DNA of 64,000 bases from Botrimarina hoheduenensis (GTDB lineage: Bacteria > Planctomycetota > Planctomycetia > Pirellulales > Lacipirellulaceae): NCBI RefSeq assembly GCF_007859815.1, contig NZ_SJPH01000001.1:112089-176088 (forward strand), read 5' to 3'. Numbering within the stretch: the stretch's first letter is position 1; each line of letters starts with the position of its first letter. The notes under the pieces are model-generated. The model worked only from the letters and a program-made list of their open reading frames with translations. It had not been told where the DNA came from and made no database searches. The translations under genes and the position numbers were made by a program. Shown here piece by piece: positions 55,057 through 63,993 of this stretch.

Positions 55057-56157
55057 ATGCCCCGCGAAACGATCCTCTCCGGCGATGACGGCGCACACGA
55101 GAACGATCCGCAGACTGGTTCCGATGTCGCGGGGCAGCGCCGGAACCCACAGACCGACTTAGGGGAAGAGGACTATGCGCTGCGGCCCCGCACGCTGGCG
55201 GACATGGTCGGCCAGCGCGAGGTTTACGAACGGATCAAGATTGCGGTCGATGCCGCGCTGATGCGTAGCGAGCCGCTCGGGCATGTGCTGCTGGACGGTC
55301 CGCCGGGTCTTGGCAAAACCACTTTTGCCACCTGCATTCCGCGCGACCTGGGCGTGCCGTTGCAGATCGCGAGCGGAGCAGCGCTGGCGGCCCCCAAGGA
55401 CTTGCTCCCCTATCTGACCAACGCGGAAGAGGGGTCGGTTCTGTTTATCGACGAGATCCATCGGCTGCCCAAGGCGGTCGAGGAGTTCATGTATCCGGCA
55501 ATGGAAGACTTCCGGATCGATATCACGCTGGGCGAGGGGCTCAGTGCGCGGACGGTGAACATGAACCTCCGCCCGTTCACCATGATCGGGGCCACCACGC
55601 GCAGCGGCTTGCTCTCGGCTCCGCTGCGCGATCGCTTCCCCATCCGCGAGCACCTCGATTTCTATTCCAGCGACGAGCTACAAGAAATCGTCCGGCGTAA
55701 CGCCACAAAGCTCCGCCTGCCGATCGACGACGACGCGGCGGCAAAGATCGCGTGCACCAGCCGTGGCACGCCGCGGATTGTCAACAATCGGCTGCGCTGG
55801 GTGCGTGACTACGCCACGAGTCGCGCAAGCGGAACGGCGACCCTGCCGGTGACGATCGAGGCGCTCAAGATGCTGGGCGTCGATGATCGCGGCCTGGATC
55901 CGCAGGATCGCAAGTACCTGACGACGCTGATGCGTGTGTTCGATGGCGGCCCGGCGGGCATTGAGGCGATCGCCCATACGATCAACGCGGCCCTCGACAC
56001 GCTCACTGACGAGGTCGAGCCTTTTCTGTTGCGCAGCGAGTTGGTGGTCCGCACCCCGCGCGGCCGTAAGCTGACGCCGCTGGGCTACAAGCACCTTGGT
56101 GCCCCCCCCCCGGATAAAAATCCGGAAGAAGACGACCGCCAAAGCGCGCTGTTCTAA
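55057..56157 (+). CDS. ruvB: Holliday-junction branch-migration helicase RuvB
   Basis: An AAA+ motor that drives branch migration with RuvA. It has Walker A GPPGLGKTT, Walker B LFIDEIHRL, sensor 1 GATTRSGLLSAPLRDRF and the winged-helix domain with LMRVFDGGPAGIEAIAH. The N-terminal extension (about 30 residues, before LRPRTLADMVGQ) is longer than usual and acidic. The 366 residues are otherwise typical. It lies downstream of two hydrolase genes, not directly after ruvA. Confidence 0.96.
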   Translation: MPRETILSGDDGAHENDPQTGSDVAGQRRNPQTDLGEEDYALRPRTLADMVGQREVYERIKIAVDAALMRSEPLGHVLLDGPPGLGKTTFATCIPRDLGVPLQIASGAALAAPKDLLPYLTNAEEGSVLFIDEIHRLPKAVEEFMYPAMEDFRIDITLGEGLSARTVNMNLRPFTMIGATTRSGLLSAPLRDRFPIREHLDFYSSDELQEIVRRNATKLRLPIDDDAAAKIACTSRGTPRIVNNRLRWVRDYATSRASGTATLPVTIEALKMLGVDDRGLDPQDRKYLTTLMRVFDGGPAGIEAIAHTINAALDTLTDEVEPFLLRSELVVRTPRGRKLTPLGYKHLGAPPPDKNPEEDDRQSALF

Positions 56158-56438
56158 AGCGCGCCACACAGCGCCCCCCGCAGCCGCGGGGCGCTAACTC
56201 TGGTTCGCCTGACGGGTCTGCTACACCGATTCCACCGCAGCGGTGGCGCGCCGCCAAATGCACCGCAATCGCTGTCATTTCGATGGCGCGCAACTGCGCA
56301 TGAGAGTCTTCGATTCTCGTGTTTCTGGTTGATTCCAGGGGCTCAGCCATTAGGGTACGGCTTCTGCTACGAAGCGAACGAGCGTTACGCACGGCATAGC
56401 GTGGTGCCGTTCCTCTCCCTTCTAGCCGGAGCTCTCCG

Positions 56439-59400
56439 ATGGCGACGCCCGTTTTCCGCTCTTCTTCTTTACGTCTGGTACTGCTGGCGACTTGCTCGCT
56501 CGCGCTGGGACCGTCCGCTCGCGCTGTCGACTTTGAGTGGGACGGCGGGGCCGGCGACAGTGGCTGGAACTCGGTCATCATCTCTGGCGGAGTACAAACC
56601 AACTGGTCACCTGAGAATGTGCCCACCGCCAGCGACAACCTTGTCTTAACCGGTGCCTCAGTCGCCGGCCCCGTGACAATCGACCTGGAGGGTGGTGCAC
56701 AGCCGATCAACCGCCTCGAAGCAAACGGGGTCGGTAGCGTCTACACGTTCCAGAACGGCGTACTAGAGCTGACGGTCGGCAGCGGCAACGCGATCCTCAC
56801 CAGCGACGGTGGGGGCGAGTTGCAGATCGATGCCGACCTGCTCCTCACCCCGTCCGCCAACAGCACGCACCTGCTGAACGTCACCACGAACGGCGATCGT
56901 ATCGTGGTAAATGGCGACATCTCGTCAGGCCAGGCGAGCGGCATCACGACGCTCATGCCGACATCTAGGAACCTCACACACGCGGCGTCGGTCGAGCTCA
57001 ATGGGGTCCTCTCCGACGGTGCCGGTCAAATCCAGCTGGCCGCGGGCTTTAATAATGACCTAGCCAATCATCGGGGTGTCGTCCGCGTCACCGGGGCCAA
57101 TACTTACACCGGTCGCACGCTCATCAACGCGGCGACGCTCGAGATCAACTCGATCGAGAACATCGGCGGACCGGCCAATGCGCTAGGCCAGCCGCTGGTG
57201 GCCGACGCGGCGATCGCCTTCGGCAACGCCGCCGCGTCCGGAGTGCATCGCGGCACGCTGCGCTACCTTGGCACCGGACACACGAGCAATCGGCCGATCC
57301 TCATGAACGGTGGCGTCAGCGACCGAGCGGTGATCGAGTCCTCCGGCACGGGGCCGCTCATCTTGCACGGTGATGTCTTAACGAATGGAAACACCCAGTT
57401 CTTGCAGTTAGGCGGATCCAATCTGGGTGACAACACCCTCTCGGGCACGATTGCTCCCGGAAACGGAACGGGAGTAACCAACCTCGTGAAAGACGGCGTC
57501 GGGAAGTGGATCGTCTCCGGTTCGAGCCCCAACCTCGACGGGACCCTGTTCGTCGACTCCGGTCGGCTCGTCGTGACGGGTCAACTGGGGACCCCCGCAA
57601 CCCCCCTCACGAGTGTGCAGCCCAACGCCGGCGGTGTGCTGACGCTCGATGGCGGTGTGATCTACGCGGGCGACCTCAACAACCCGGGCAGCACGCTCGA
57701 CTTCCGCAGCGGCGAACTGAGCCTTAGCGCCAACTCGATCGGCGGCGGCGCAGGGTCGTTCAGTATCGGCACGCAGGGTCCGGGCACGCTCCGCCTGCAA
57801 GGTGGTTCCCAATCCTTCGAAAACCTAGCGCTCCACGGAGCGGACGACACGCTCGAGATGACGACGGGAGTCCTCCGATTCCGTTTTCTCACCAACCCGG
57901 CTGGCGGCACGTTAACGCTGACCGACGGTGAGATCCAGATGATCAACGATGGAGCATTCCTTGATAGCGTTCCCGCTGGCGTGACGCGCGACATCGGCGT
58001 GAAAATTACCGGCGCTGGCCGCTTCGAAAAGATGGGTCCCGGTAAGCTCAACTTCACCGAGTCAACGCAGCACACCTACACCGGGGATACGCGTATCTTC
58101 GAGGGCACACTCGAACTCGTCGGCACCTCGGGCCTGCCGATCAGCCGGACTCATATCGCGGCCGGCGCGACGCTAATCGTCGCCAACAACGATGGCGGCG
58201 ACGCCACCGGCGGGATCACCGGCGAAGGCACGATCGTCACCGGTGAGAACGCGGGGATCGCGAGCGAACCGGCGTCTGGCGTCTTCAACTTCGGCGGATC
58301 GATCATCGGCGCCGGACGCTACATCAAGCGTCAGGGCGGCACTCAGCGGTTCTCAGGTCCGAACACCTATACGGGTTCGACCGATATCGTGGACAACGGC
58401 GGGCACCTCGAAGTCGTCGCCGGCGGGTCAATCATCGGCACGTCGGAAGTCACGATCGGTGGTCAGTCTCGGTTCGTTGTGGCGGGCGGAACGGTCGTCA
58501 CCGCGGGTGATGTCTCCGTCGCGACCAACGGGAGGCTCGAGGTCCTTGGCGGTTCGCTCCGAGCCAACCGACTGGATCGCGGTAGCGCCGGAGGGCTTAC
58601 ATGGACTGCCGGCACGATCGACTTGGCCGACGCGGTCGTCCTGCAGGACGATCCGTTCGACCCACAATCGCCGTTCCGCGACTTTCTGACGCTCGACGCC
58701 ACCAAGGCGCTCAAGACAGACGAGACGGTGACTGTGTCGACGGACTCGGTGCTCACCCTGTCGGGCGGCGTTCTGGAAGCGGACAACCTGTTGCTCGCCG
58801 GGAACGGGCAGTTCGTTTTCAACTCGGGCCTGCTGGTGCTCCGCAATGGCCAGGTTCTCAACTCCTCTCGGCTTGCTCAGCTCGACATCGCGGCGCCCCT
58901 TACCGCAGGAAGAAACCTCACCGTTGAGGGGATGGCCACGATCGCCGCGCCACTCACACTAGCCGGCGGAACGCTGCGGGCCGGGTCGATCGTCAATCCC
59001 GAGCTGCTGATTCTTAGCCGCGGCGAACTGGAGCTAACCGCGAGCGATTTGACGATCGCTCCGGGTCTGGAAATCGACGCCTTCAGCGGGATGAGCCTCA
59101 GCGCTTCCGCTGGCGCACTGGTCAACAGCGGCGCGCTCAATCTGATTGGTGCCGACGCCAGCTTCGCCCTCGCCTCGTCCAATGCTGCGGGCGCGCAGAT
59201 CAACACGATCAACGCGCAGCTCAGTTTCTCCGCCGGACTCACTAACGACGGCGACATCAACCTGATCAACAGCACGGTCAATGGCGATCTCATCACCGGC
59301 GCGGGCGGTTCGGCGACGCTGCTCGGCTCAAACGCCTTCGGCAACGACCTGGTCCTTTCCGACACCTCAGCACTGGTGCTCGATATCGCCGGCGATCAAG

Positions 59401-59924
59401 CGGGCGAATTCGACCTCGTCACGGTCGGCGACGCGGCCACGCTCGACGGCGTGCTCTCGGTGTCGCTCTCCGGAGGATTCGCTCCCCTGCCCGGGCAAGA
59501 GTTCACCGTGCTCACGGCTAGCAGCGTGGTGGATGCGGGTCTGACCCTGGGCGGTGCCGCGGCCGGTCAGTTCACGCTGGTGGTGACGCCCACGAGCGTC
59601 GTGCTAAAAGCCGCCGCCGCCGGCGTGCCGGGAGACTTTAGTGGCGACGGGATTGTCGACAATACGGACCTGAACCTGCTGCTGGCCAACTGGGGTCAAC
59701 CAACGCCCCCCGCCCCCACCGGCTGGAACGGCACGCAGCCCACGGGCTCAGCGATCGACAACGACGAGCTCAACACCCTGCTCGCCAATTGGGGATTCGG
59801 TGCCAGCAGCGGCACCGCTGTGCCCGAACCGGGCATGTTGTCGCTCGCACTGATGGGGATTCTGCTAGCGCCGACGCGGCACCGAGCGCTGCGGTGTCGC
59901 GCTAGCGGCGGGCTTGGGCGTTGA
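56439..59924 (+). CDS. Large secreted beta-strand-repeat PEP-CTERM protein
   Basis: A 1161-residue exported protein. A signal peptide (LVLLATCSLALGPSARA) is followed by FEWDGGAGDSGWNS and many imperfect repeats of the autotransporter-passenger kind, e.g. GANTYTGRTLINAATLEI and GPNTYTGSTDIVDNGGHLEV, which predict a long beta-helix. No autotransporter beta-barrel is present. The end carries dockerin-like repeats (GDFSGDGIVDNTDLNLLL, DNDELNTLLANWG) and a PEP-CTERM tail (VPEPGMLSLALMGILL). It is likely a surface or matrix protein. Its last 60 bases overlap the convergent next gene. Confidence 0.88.
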   Translation: MATPVFRSSSLRLVLLATCSLALGPSARAVDFEWDGGAGDSGWNSVIISGGVQTNWSPENVPTASDNLVLTGASVAGPVTIDLEGGAQPINRLEANGVGSVYTFQNGVLELTVGSGNAILTSDGGGELQIDADLLLTPSANSTHLLNVTTNGDRIVVNGDISSGQASGITTLMPTSRNLTHAASVELNGVLSDGAGQIQLAAGFNNDLANHRGVVRVTGANTYTGRTLINAATLEINSIENIGGPANALGQPLVADAAIAFGNAAASGVHRGTLRYLGTGHTSNRPILMNGGVSDRAVIESSGTGPLILHGDVLTNGNTQFLQLGGSNLGDNTLSGTIAPGNGTGVTNLVKDGVGKWIVSGSSPNLDGTLFVDSGRLVVTGQLGTPATPLTSVQPNAGGVLTLDGGVIYAGDLNNPGSTLDFRSGELSLSANSIGGGAGSFSIGTQGPGTLRLQGGSQSFENLALHGADDTLEMTTGVLRFRFLTNPAGGTLTLTDGEIQMINDGAFLDSVPAGVTRDIGVKITGAGRFEKMGPGKLNFTESTQHTYTGDTRIFEGTLELVGTSGLPISRTHIAAGATLIVANNDGGDATGGITGEGTIVTGENAGIASEPASGVFNFGGSIIGAGRYIKRQGGTQRFSGPNTYTGSTDIVDNGGHLEVVAGGSIIGTSEVTIGGQSRFVVAGGTVVTAGDVSVATNGRLEVLGGSLRANRLDRGSAGGLTWTAGTIDLADAVVLQDDPFDPQSPFRDFLTLDATKALKTDETVTVSTDSVLTLSGGVLEADNLLLAGNGQFVFNSGLLVLRNGQVLNSSRLAQLDIAAPLTAGRNLTVEGMATIAAPLTLAGGTLRAGSIVNPELLILSRGELELTASDLTIAPGLEIDAFSGMSLSASAGALVNSGALNLIGADASFALASSNAAGAQINTINAQLSFSAGLTNDGDINLINSTVNGDLITGAGGSATLLGSNAFGNDLVLSDTSALVLDIAGDQAGEFDLVTVGDAATLDGVLSVSLSGGFAPLPGQEFTVLTASSVVDAGLTLGGAAAGQFTLVVTPTSVVLKAAAAGVPGDFSGDGIVDNTDLNLLLANWGQPTPPAPTGWNGTQPTGSAIDNDELNTLLANWGFGASSGTAVPEPGMLSLALMGILLAPTRHRALRCRASGGLGR

Positions 59925-60614
59925 GGGCGCGGTCTTCAGCGTTTCGCCCAACAGTCTGAGCGTCTCTTGATACTCGGGCGTCTCACCGCCACCCGCGGGA
60001 CGCGTGTCTTGCACGATCAGCGCGTAGACCCGATCGCCACTGGCGAAGGTAAACACGTTCTGCACCAGATCGACCGCTGTTCCCTCCGCAACGCCCTGCC
60101 CTGCTGTGGCACCTTGGCCTGATGCGGCGGTAGTCGAGACACGCAGTTGCTGGCCCGGATAGGTCCGATCGGCACCGCGTAGCTGCACCGCCTGACGCTG
60201 AATTGGCTGCTTGCCGTACTGCTCGGCGATGTTATCGGCCAGGACTTTCAGCAACGACTCGGGGGCCAGCTCACCGTCGTACCGTTGCAGCATGATCGCC
60301 GACGAGGGTCCCTGGATCGCCCAGATGGCAACGCCCCCCTCATCGACCGGCGTTTCGGCTACCAGCGAGGCGGGGTGTGAAAACGAGACCCCCTCGATCG
60401 TAAAGTCAGTTTGCGAACGCGGATCGATCCGCATCGTCACTCTTTGCTCACCAATCTGTACCGCAAACGGCTTGCCGACCGGAACGTTGTAGACCTCGGC
60501 ACCGATGGTGAGTCGGCAGCCCCCAGCAAGCTCCTGTGCGGATACCCCGGCTGTCCCCGCGATGATCGGCAGGACAAGCAAAGTCTCTCTCAGCCAAGAT
60601 TGCATTCGAAGCAT
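59865..60614 (-). CDS. Exported protein of unknown function
   Basis: A 249-residue protein with a signal peptide (LLVLPIIAGTAGVSA). The mature domain opens GGCRLTIGAEVYNVPVGKPF and continues with beta-rich sequence (VTMRIDPRSQTDFTIEGVSF); a helical segment LLKVLADNIAEQYGK follows. The C-terminus is Pro/Thr/Arg-rich. I recognise no family. It lies downstream of the GGDEF gene on the same strand with a 158-base gap, and its 3' end overlaps the giant PEP-CTERM gene by 60 bases on the opposite strand. Confidence 0.75.
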   Translation of the reverse strand: MLRMQSWLRETLLVLPIIAGTAGVSAQELAGGCRLTIGAEVYNVPVGKPFAVQIGEQRVTMRIDPRSQTDFTIEGVSFSHPASLVAETPVDEGGVAIWAIQGPSSAIMLQRYDGELAPESLLKVLADNIAEQYGKQPIQRQAVQLRGADRTYPGQQLRVSTTAASGQGATAGQGVAEGTAVDLVQNVFTFASGDRVYALIVQDTRPAGGGETPEYQETLRLLGETLKTAPSTPKPAASATPQRSVPRRR

Positions 60615-60772
60615 TTCTCTGTTCGGTGGGAGTCAGCGTTTTTTGGAGCAGTAGTCCAGCGTGCAATCACGTGCATCACGCCACCAGCCGATCAGGGGCT
60701 GTGCGGCTTGGCGAGTGGCTGCATTGTAAGCCGATGCGAACCCGTCGGCGACGGTCGCAGTCGCCTGGCTTT

Positions 60773-61768
60773 TCAGGACTCTTCCGATACCGCGGCGAGC
60801 CGCAGGCCTTCCGACAAAGGGGGCGATCCTTCATTTGCCCGCGTGAGCGGGGCATTAAGAGCTGGAGCGACCGAAGCCACGCCTTCGCCCTTGTCGGGAC
60901 GTATCGCAGCCCCCGTATGGAGGTACTGCGATCCGGGCCCCGCCGCACGTGCGCTGTAGAGCGCCGAATCGGCCCGCGCGAGCAGCGAGCCCGAAGTGTC
61001 GCCGCGCGCCGACTGGGCCATTCCGCAGCTAATCACCAGCCCGCCTTGTTGCTGCAAGGTCTGGCGTAACCGACGGCAGAAAACCCCCGCCCCAAACAGG
61101 CGTGTGCCCGGCATAACGATAACGAACTCATCGATCCCGTAGCGGGCGATAAAATCTCGATCGCGCAGCTGGGGTCGCACCAGGTCGGCGGCATTCCGTA
61201 GGCGTTCTTGCTGCTCCGCACGACCGGCACCCGGATTATCTGAAGAGGCATCGACCGCAACGAGTACCACGCTGAACTCGCCGCGTGTCGCGGCGTGCCC
61301 CGAGAGTTCCATCTCCAGCAATTCGCCGAGCGCGCGTCGATTACTTAAGCCTGTAAGCGGATCGGTGCGTCCGCCGCTGAAGTTGGACAGGGCTTGCGAC
61401 TGCTGACGGATCTGATCGTAAGCGTTCGCCACCTGTCCGACTAAACGCAGCGTGGGCGTGAGCACCCGCTCGGCCTCATCTCGCAACGCCTGCCAAGCCA
61501 ACTCGCCCTCAAGCGTTTCGGCCTGAGCAACACGCTGCTTGAAGCGTTCGACCTCGGAATGATGCGTCGCCAAGTCACGCCGCAAACAGCTGGCAACGCT
61601 CTCCAGCTGACGCGCTATCTGAGCGGCCCGCGCCAGTTCTTCGCGATTGTCCTTGTTCACCGGCTTCCGCCGCTGGGAGCGACCAAACAGATAGCCGAAC
61701 GCGGCCACGGCCGCGAGCGCAACGGTCTCGGGCAGTCCGCCGCCGAGTTGCCAAACCATATCGGTCAT
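60773..61768 (-). CDS. Membrane GGDEF-domain protein with degenerate motif
   Basis: A 331-residue protein with one N-terminal membrane helix (about 12-30), a coiled coil (about 40-130) and a GGDEF-type domain starting DPLTGLSNRRALGELLEMEL. The catalytic motif reads YGIDEF, with Ile for the second Gly of GG(D/E)EF (residues 211-215), and the upstream metal/substrate loop is also altered (AVDASSDNPG). It may therefore be an inactive or altered diguanylate cyclase. It follows a 58-residue membrane-protein gene by 20 bases on the same strand. Confidence 0.85.
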   Translation of the reverse strand: MTDMVWQLGGGLPETVALAAVAAFGYLFGRSQRRKPVNKDNREELARAAQIARQLESVASCLRRDLATHHSEVERFKQRVAQAETLEGELAWQALRDEAERVLTPTLRLVGQVANAYDQIRQQSQALSNFSGGRTDPLTGLSNRRALGELLEMELSGHAATRGEFSVVLVAVDASSDNPGAGRAEQQERLRNAADLVRPQLRDRDFIARYGIDEFVIVMPGTRLFGAGVFCRRLRQTLQQQGGLVISCGMAQSARGDTSGSLLARADSALYSARAAGPGSQYLHTGAAIRPDKGEGVASVAPALNAPLTRANEGSPPLSEGLRLAAVSEES

Positions 61769-61788
61769 CGGAGATTCTCGCCAAAGGC

Positions 61789-61965
61789 TTAGATGGCTCG
61801 CTTACCGCCGAGACCACGAATGATGAGGAATCCGACCGCACAGAACACCGCGAGAACGACCAGCCATTCGTCACGGTTGAGCGAATCGAACCACTTCCAA
61901 ACCCCCGGCAGAAAGTCGCGGATCAGGTCGCTGATACGGATAAAGGTGTCATGGGTGGCTAGCAT
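61789..61965 (-). CDS. Small single-helix membrane protein (58 aa)
   Basis: A 58-codon frame starting at 61965 that encodes an amphipathic start (MLATHDTFIRISDLIRDFLP), a WKWFDSL segment, then one hydrophobic helix (EWLVVLAVFCAVGFLIIRGL) and a basic end (GGKRAI). It lies 20 bases upstream of the GGDEF gene and is read in the same direction, so the two are probably co-transcribed. I do not know the family. Its size and position suggest a membrane partner of the GGDEF protein. Confidence 0.65.
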   Translation of the reverse strand: MLATHDTFIRISDLIRDFLPGVWKWFDSLNRDEWLVVLAVFCAVGFLIIRGLGGKRAI

Positions 61966-62276
61966 GGCGACACTCGTGCGGAGCCGGGCAGGGATTTTTC
62001 GAGGGGAGCCGCGTCATCGAAACCGGCTCATTGGGTCCGTCGTAAAAATAGGCCACGCCCGCCCCCCGCTCGGGGCGGCAGCCCCGCGATCTCGGCCCAA
62101 ACGCCCGTGTGGGCGGCCGCGGCCGCTAGAATCGGCTCAATCGGCACCCCTTGGCCGCTTCGATCTCCACCACCAGCCACGCGGAGAACCTGCCGGCGGC
62201 GGGTCACCCGATTGACGGCTCGCCGCGGGCCAAATAAATTACTTGCTTGGCCGGTGGCTTACGCCATCAGCCGGCT
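61966..62276. other. Intergenic region before tRNA-Asp
   Basis: A 311-base gap that should hold the promoters for the small membrane protein (minus) and the tRNA (plus). I see a NotI-like GC palindrome (GCGGCCGCGGCCGC) near 62110-62127 but no protein gene. Confidence 0.4.
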
Positions 62277-62350
62277 GGCGCCGTAGCTCAATTGGTTAGA
62301 GTACTGGACTGTCGATCCAGTGGTTGCGGGTTCGAGCCCCGTCGGCGTCG
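62277..62350 (+). tRNA. tRNA-Asp (GTC)
   Basis: The cloverleaf is complete. The acceptor stem GGCGCCG (62277-62283) pairs with CGGCGTC (62343-62349), with one G-U. The anticodon arm CTGGA-CTGTCGA-TCCAG has anticodon GTC, and the T-arm GCGGG-TTCGAGC-CCCGT closes with a wobble pair. CCA is not encoded. An intrinsic terminator follows at once. Confidence 0.97.
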
Positions 62351-62699
62351 CTCCGAAAACCCCGCGAAACCTCTGGTTTCAGCGGGGTTTTTCTTGCGCG
62401 AACCCCAAATCACGCCGGGTCACCCGAATCAAACCGGGTCGATAGCCCCCCGGTGCCGAGGCCGCCTTTCGTTAACGGCAGGTCTCAAGAGCCGCGGCTT
62501 CCAAGACGAGACCCACACGTTCGCATCGAGAACCGCTTACGAGAGCCGTCTTTTGGGTTGCAAGACCGAGCGGGAATCTGAAATCGCAACGCCCAGAGGT
62601 AGGGGTTAGTCTCGGCTGGCTTTCGCAGGGAAACTAACAAGCGTCCGTTCAGCGATGGCCCAGACCGCCTCGCAGAGCCTACACTGACACCCTAGCTAC
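62351..62699. other. Intergenic region between the two tRNAs
   Basis: A 349-base gap. It holds the tRNA-Asp terminator (62356-62392) and the upstream region of tRNA-Arg. Open frames crossing it have no supporting features. Confidence 0.5.
62356..62392 (+). terminator. Intrinsic terminator of tRNA-Asp
   Basis: AAAACCCCGCGAAACC (62356-62371) pairs with GGTTTC-A-GCGGGGTTTT (62375-62391), i.e. a 16-base stem with one bulged A and a 3-base loop. A short T-run follows on the plus strand. Confidence 0.9.
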
Positions 62700-62773
62700 G
62701 CGCCCGTAGCTCAGCTGGATAGAGCAGCGGACTTCTAATCCGCAGGTCGCAGGTTCGAGTCCTGCCGGGCGTG
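62700..62773 (+). tRNA. tRNA-Arg (TCT)
   Basis: The cloverleaf is complete. The acceptor stem GCGCCCG (62700-62706) pairs with CGGGCGT (62766-62772), the outer pair being G-U. The anticodon arm GCGGA-CTTCTAA-TCCGC has anticodon TCT; the T-arm is GCAGG-TTCGAGT-CCTGC. CCA is not encoded. A recombinase gene reads toward it from the other strand and stops 2 bases beyond the discriminator. Confidence 0.97.
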
Positions 62774-62775
62774 CT

Positions 62776-63993
62776 TCAATACCCCTTGTTTTCCATTGTT
62801 TTGCTTCGTGTCCGTCGAGGGCGCGGAGTCTTCCGGGGGGCAGTGTTACCCGGAATGTTACCCACGGCCTCCCACAGCGCCGCAGCCGTCGCTTGGGCGT
62901 TCTGCCCCACGTAGTACGTCATCGTCGTCTCGATCGACGCATGACGCATGAGGGTTCGTAAGTCGTTCGGCATGACGCGCCGAGCCCAGCGCGCCCCGAA
63001 TGCTCTGCGTAGGTCGTGAGCGGATGCGGTCTTTCCGGTCGCTGGATCGACCAAGACGCCCGCAGCCGCGCCGATGCTGCTGATTATCTTTCCGATCTTC
63101 AACACGTCCCGAGCCATCGCCCCATTGCCCCGCAGCTTGAGCGGAGCAAACACGTAGCCCCGTTCGCGACGGATCGGCGCGAGTAGCTCCACAGCCTCAG
63201 GCGCGAGCGGGACTAACTCCACCTTGCCCGACTTCTGCGCGCCGGCGTCGAACGCCAAAACGCTCTTGCGGCCGTCGAGCATGACCCATACGGCGCCCGG
63301 CTGTTGGTCCCATCGAAGAGCCAACGCTTCGCCTAGGCGGAGCCCGGACCACCACAAGCCGCGCAGCAGTAGCTTCCAAGATTCCGCAGCTATGGCGCCG
63401 ACAACGCCTTCGGTGGCGTCGAGCATCCGCTCGAACTCTTCCCCGGTGATCGGTCGCCCCTTCATCTTGGCGACAGCCGCGCGCTTCGGCATCTCGAACT
63501 GCGGGACAGTGGGCAGTAGCCCTTGCCGGTGAGCCCAGCGCGCTACCGCTTTTAAGTGGCGTAGGTGTTGCGCCACGGTGGCTTCGCTTAGGCGGAAGCT
63601 GCTGGCCTCTTCCTTGCCGTCAGGGCCCTTGACGGTCTTCTGTCGCTCGCGGCGTAGCTCAGCGGTGAACGCAGTGACGCGCGCCGTTGTGAGGTCGGCT
63701 AGGCGCTTGGGTCGGCAGAGCTCTTCGAATGAATTGAACACTGCTGCGTAGTTGCCGATCGACGAACGCTTCAGCGTCGGAAGCCTCGACTCTTCCCAGA
63801 ACTCGCGGAAGTCTTGCCAACTCATCCGCGCGTCACGCTGGTAGCGGCCCGCGCGCAGGTCGGCCTCCCACTGTGCGGCGAGCTTCTCGGCTTGCTTCCG
63901 CTGGTTGGTCCCTGCCGATCGGGTCTCTTGCTTGCCCGTCAGCGGGCATCGGAACCTTAGCACCAGGTTCGCCCGGTCGCGGTACTTCACCAC
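62776..63993 (-). CDS. Tyrosine recombinase/integrase, possibly partial at the 5' end
   Basis: A 405-residue site-specific recombinase of the phage-integrase type. The catalytic residues are visible: Arg in GLRLGEALALRW, His-x-x-Arg in SAHDLRRAFGARW, His in LMRHASIETTMTYYV and the nucleophile Tyr in that same stretch. The N-terminal SAM-like domain (WQDFREFWEESRLPTLKRSS) is present. The frame remains open to the window edge beyond the GTG at 63993, so the true start may lie outside. Its stop is 2 bases from the tRNA-Arg end, the layout of an element integrated in a tRNA 3' end. Confidence 0.9.
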   Translation of the reverse strand: MVKYRDRANLVLRFRCPLTGKQETRSAGTNQRKQAEKLAAQWEADLRAGRYQRDARMSWQDFREFWEESRLPTLKRSSIGNYAAVFNSFEELCRPKRLADLTTARVTAFTAELRRERQKTVKGPDGKEEASSFRLSEATVAQHLRHLKAVARWAHRQGLLPTVPQFEMPKRAAVAKMKGRPITGEEFERMLDATEGVVGAIAAESWKLLLRGLWWSGLRLGEALALRWDQQPGAVWVMLDGRKSVLAFDAGAQKSGKVELVPLAPEAVELLAPIRRERGYVFAPLKLRGNGAMARDVLKIGKIISSIGAAAGVLVDPATGKTASAHDLRRAFGARWARRVMPNDLRTLMRHASIETTMTYYVGQNAQATAAALWEAVGNIPGNTAPRKTPRPRRTRSKTMENKGY

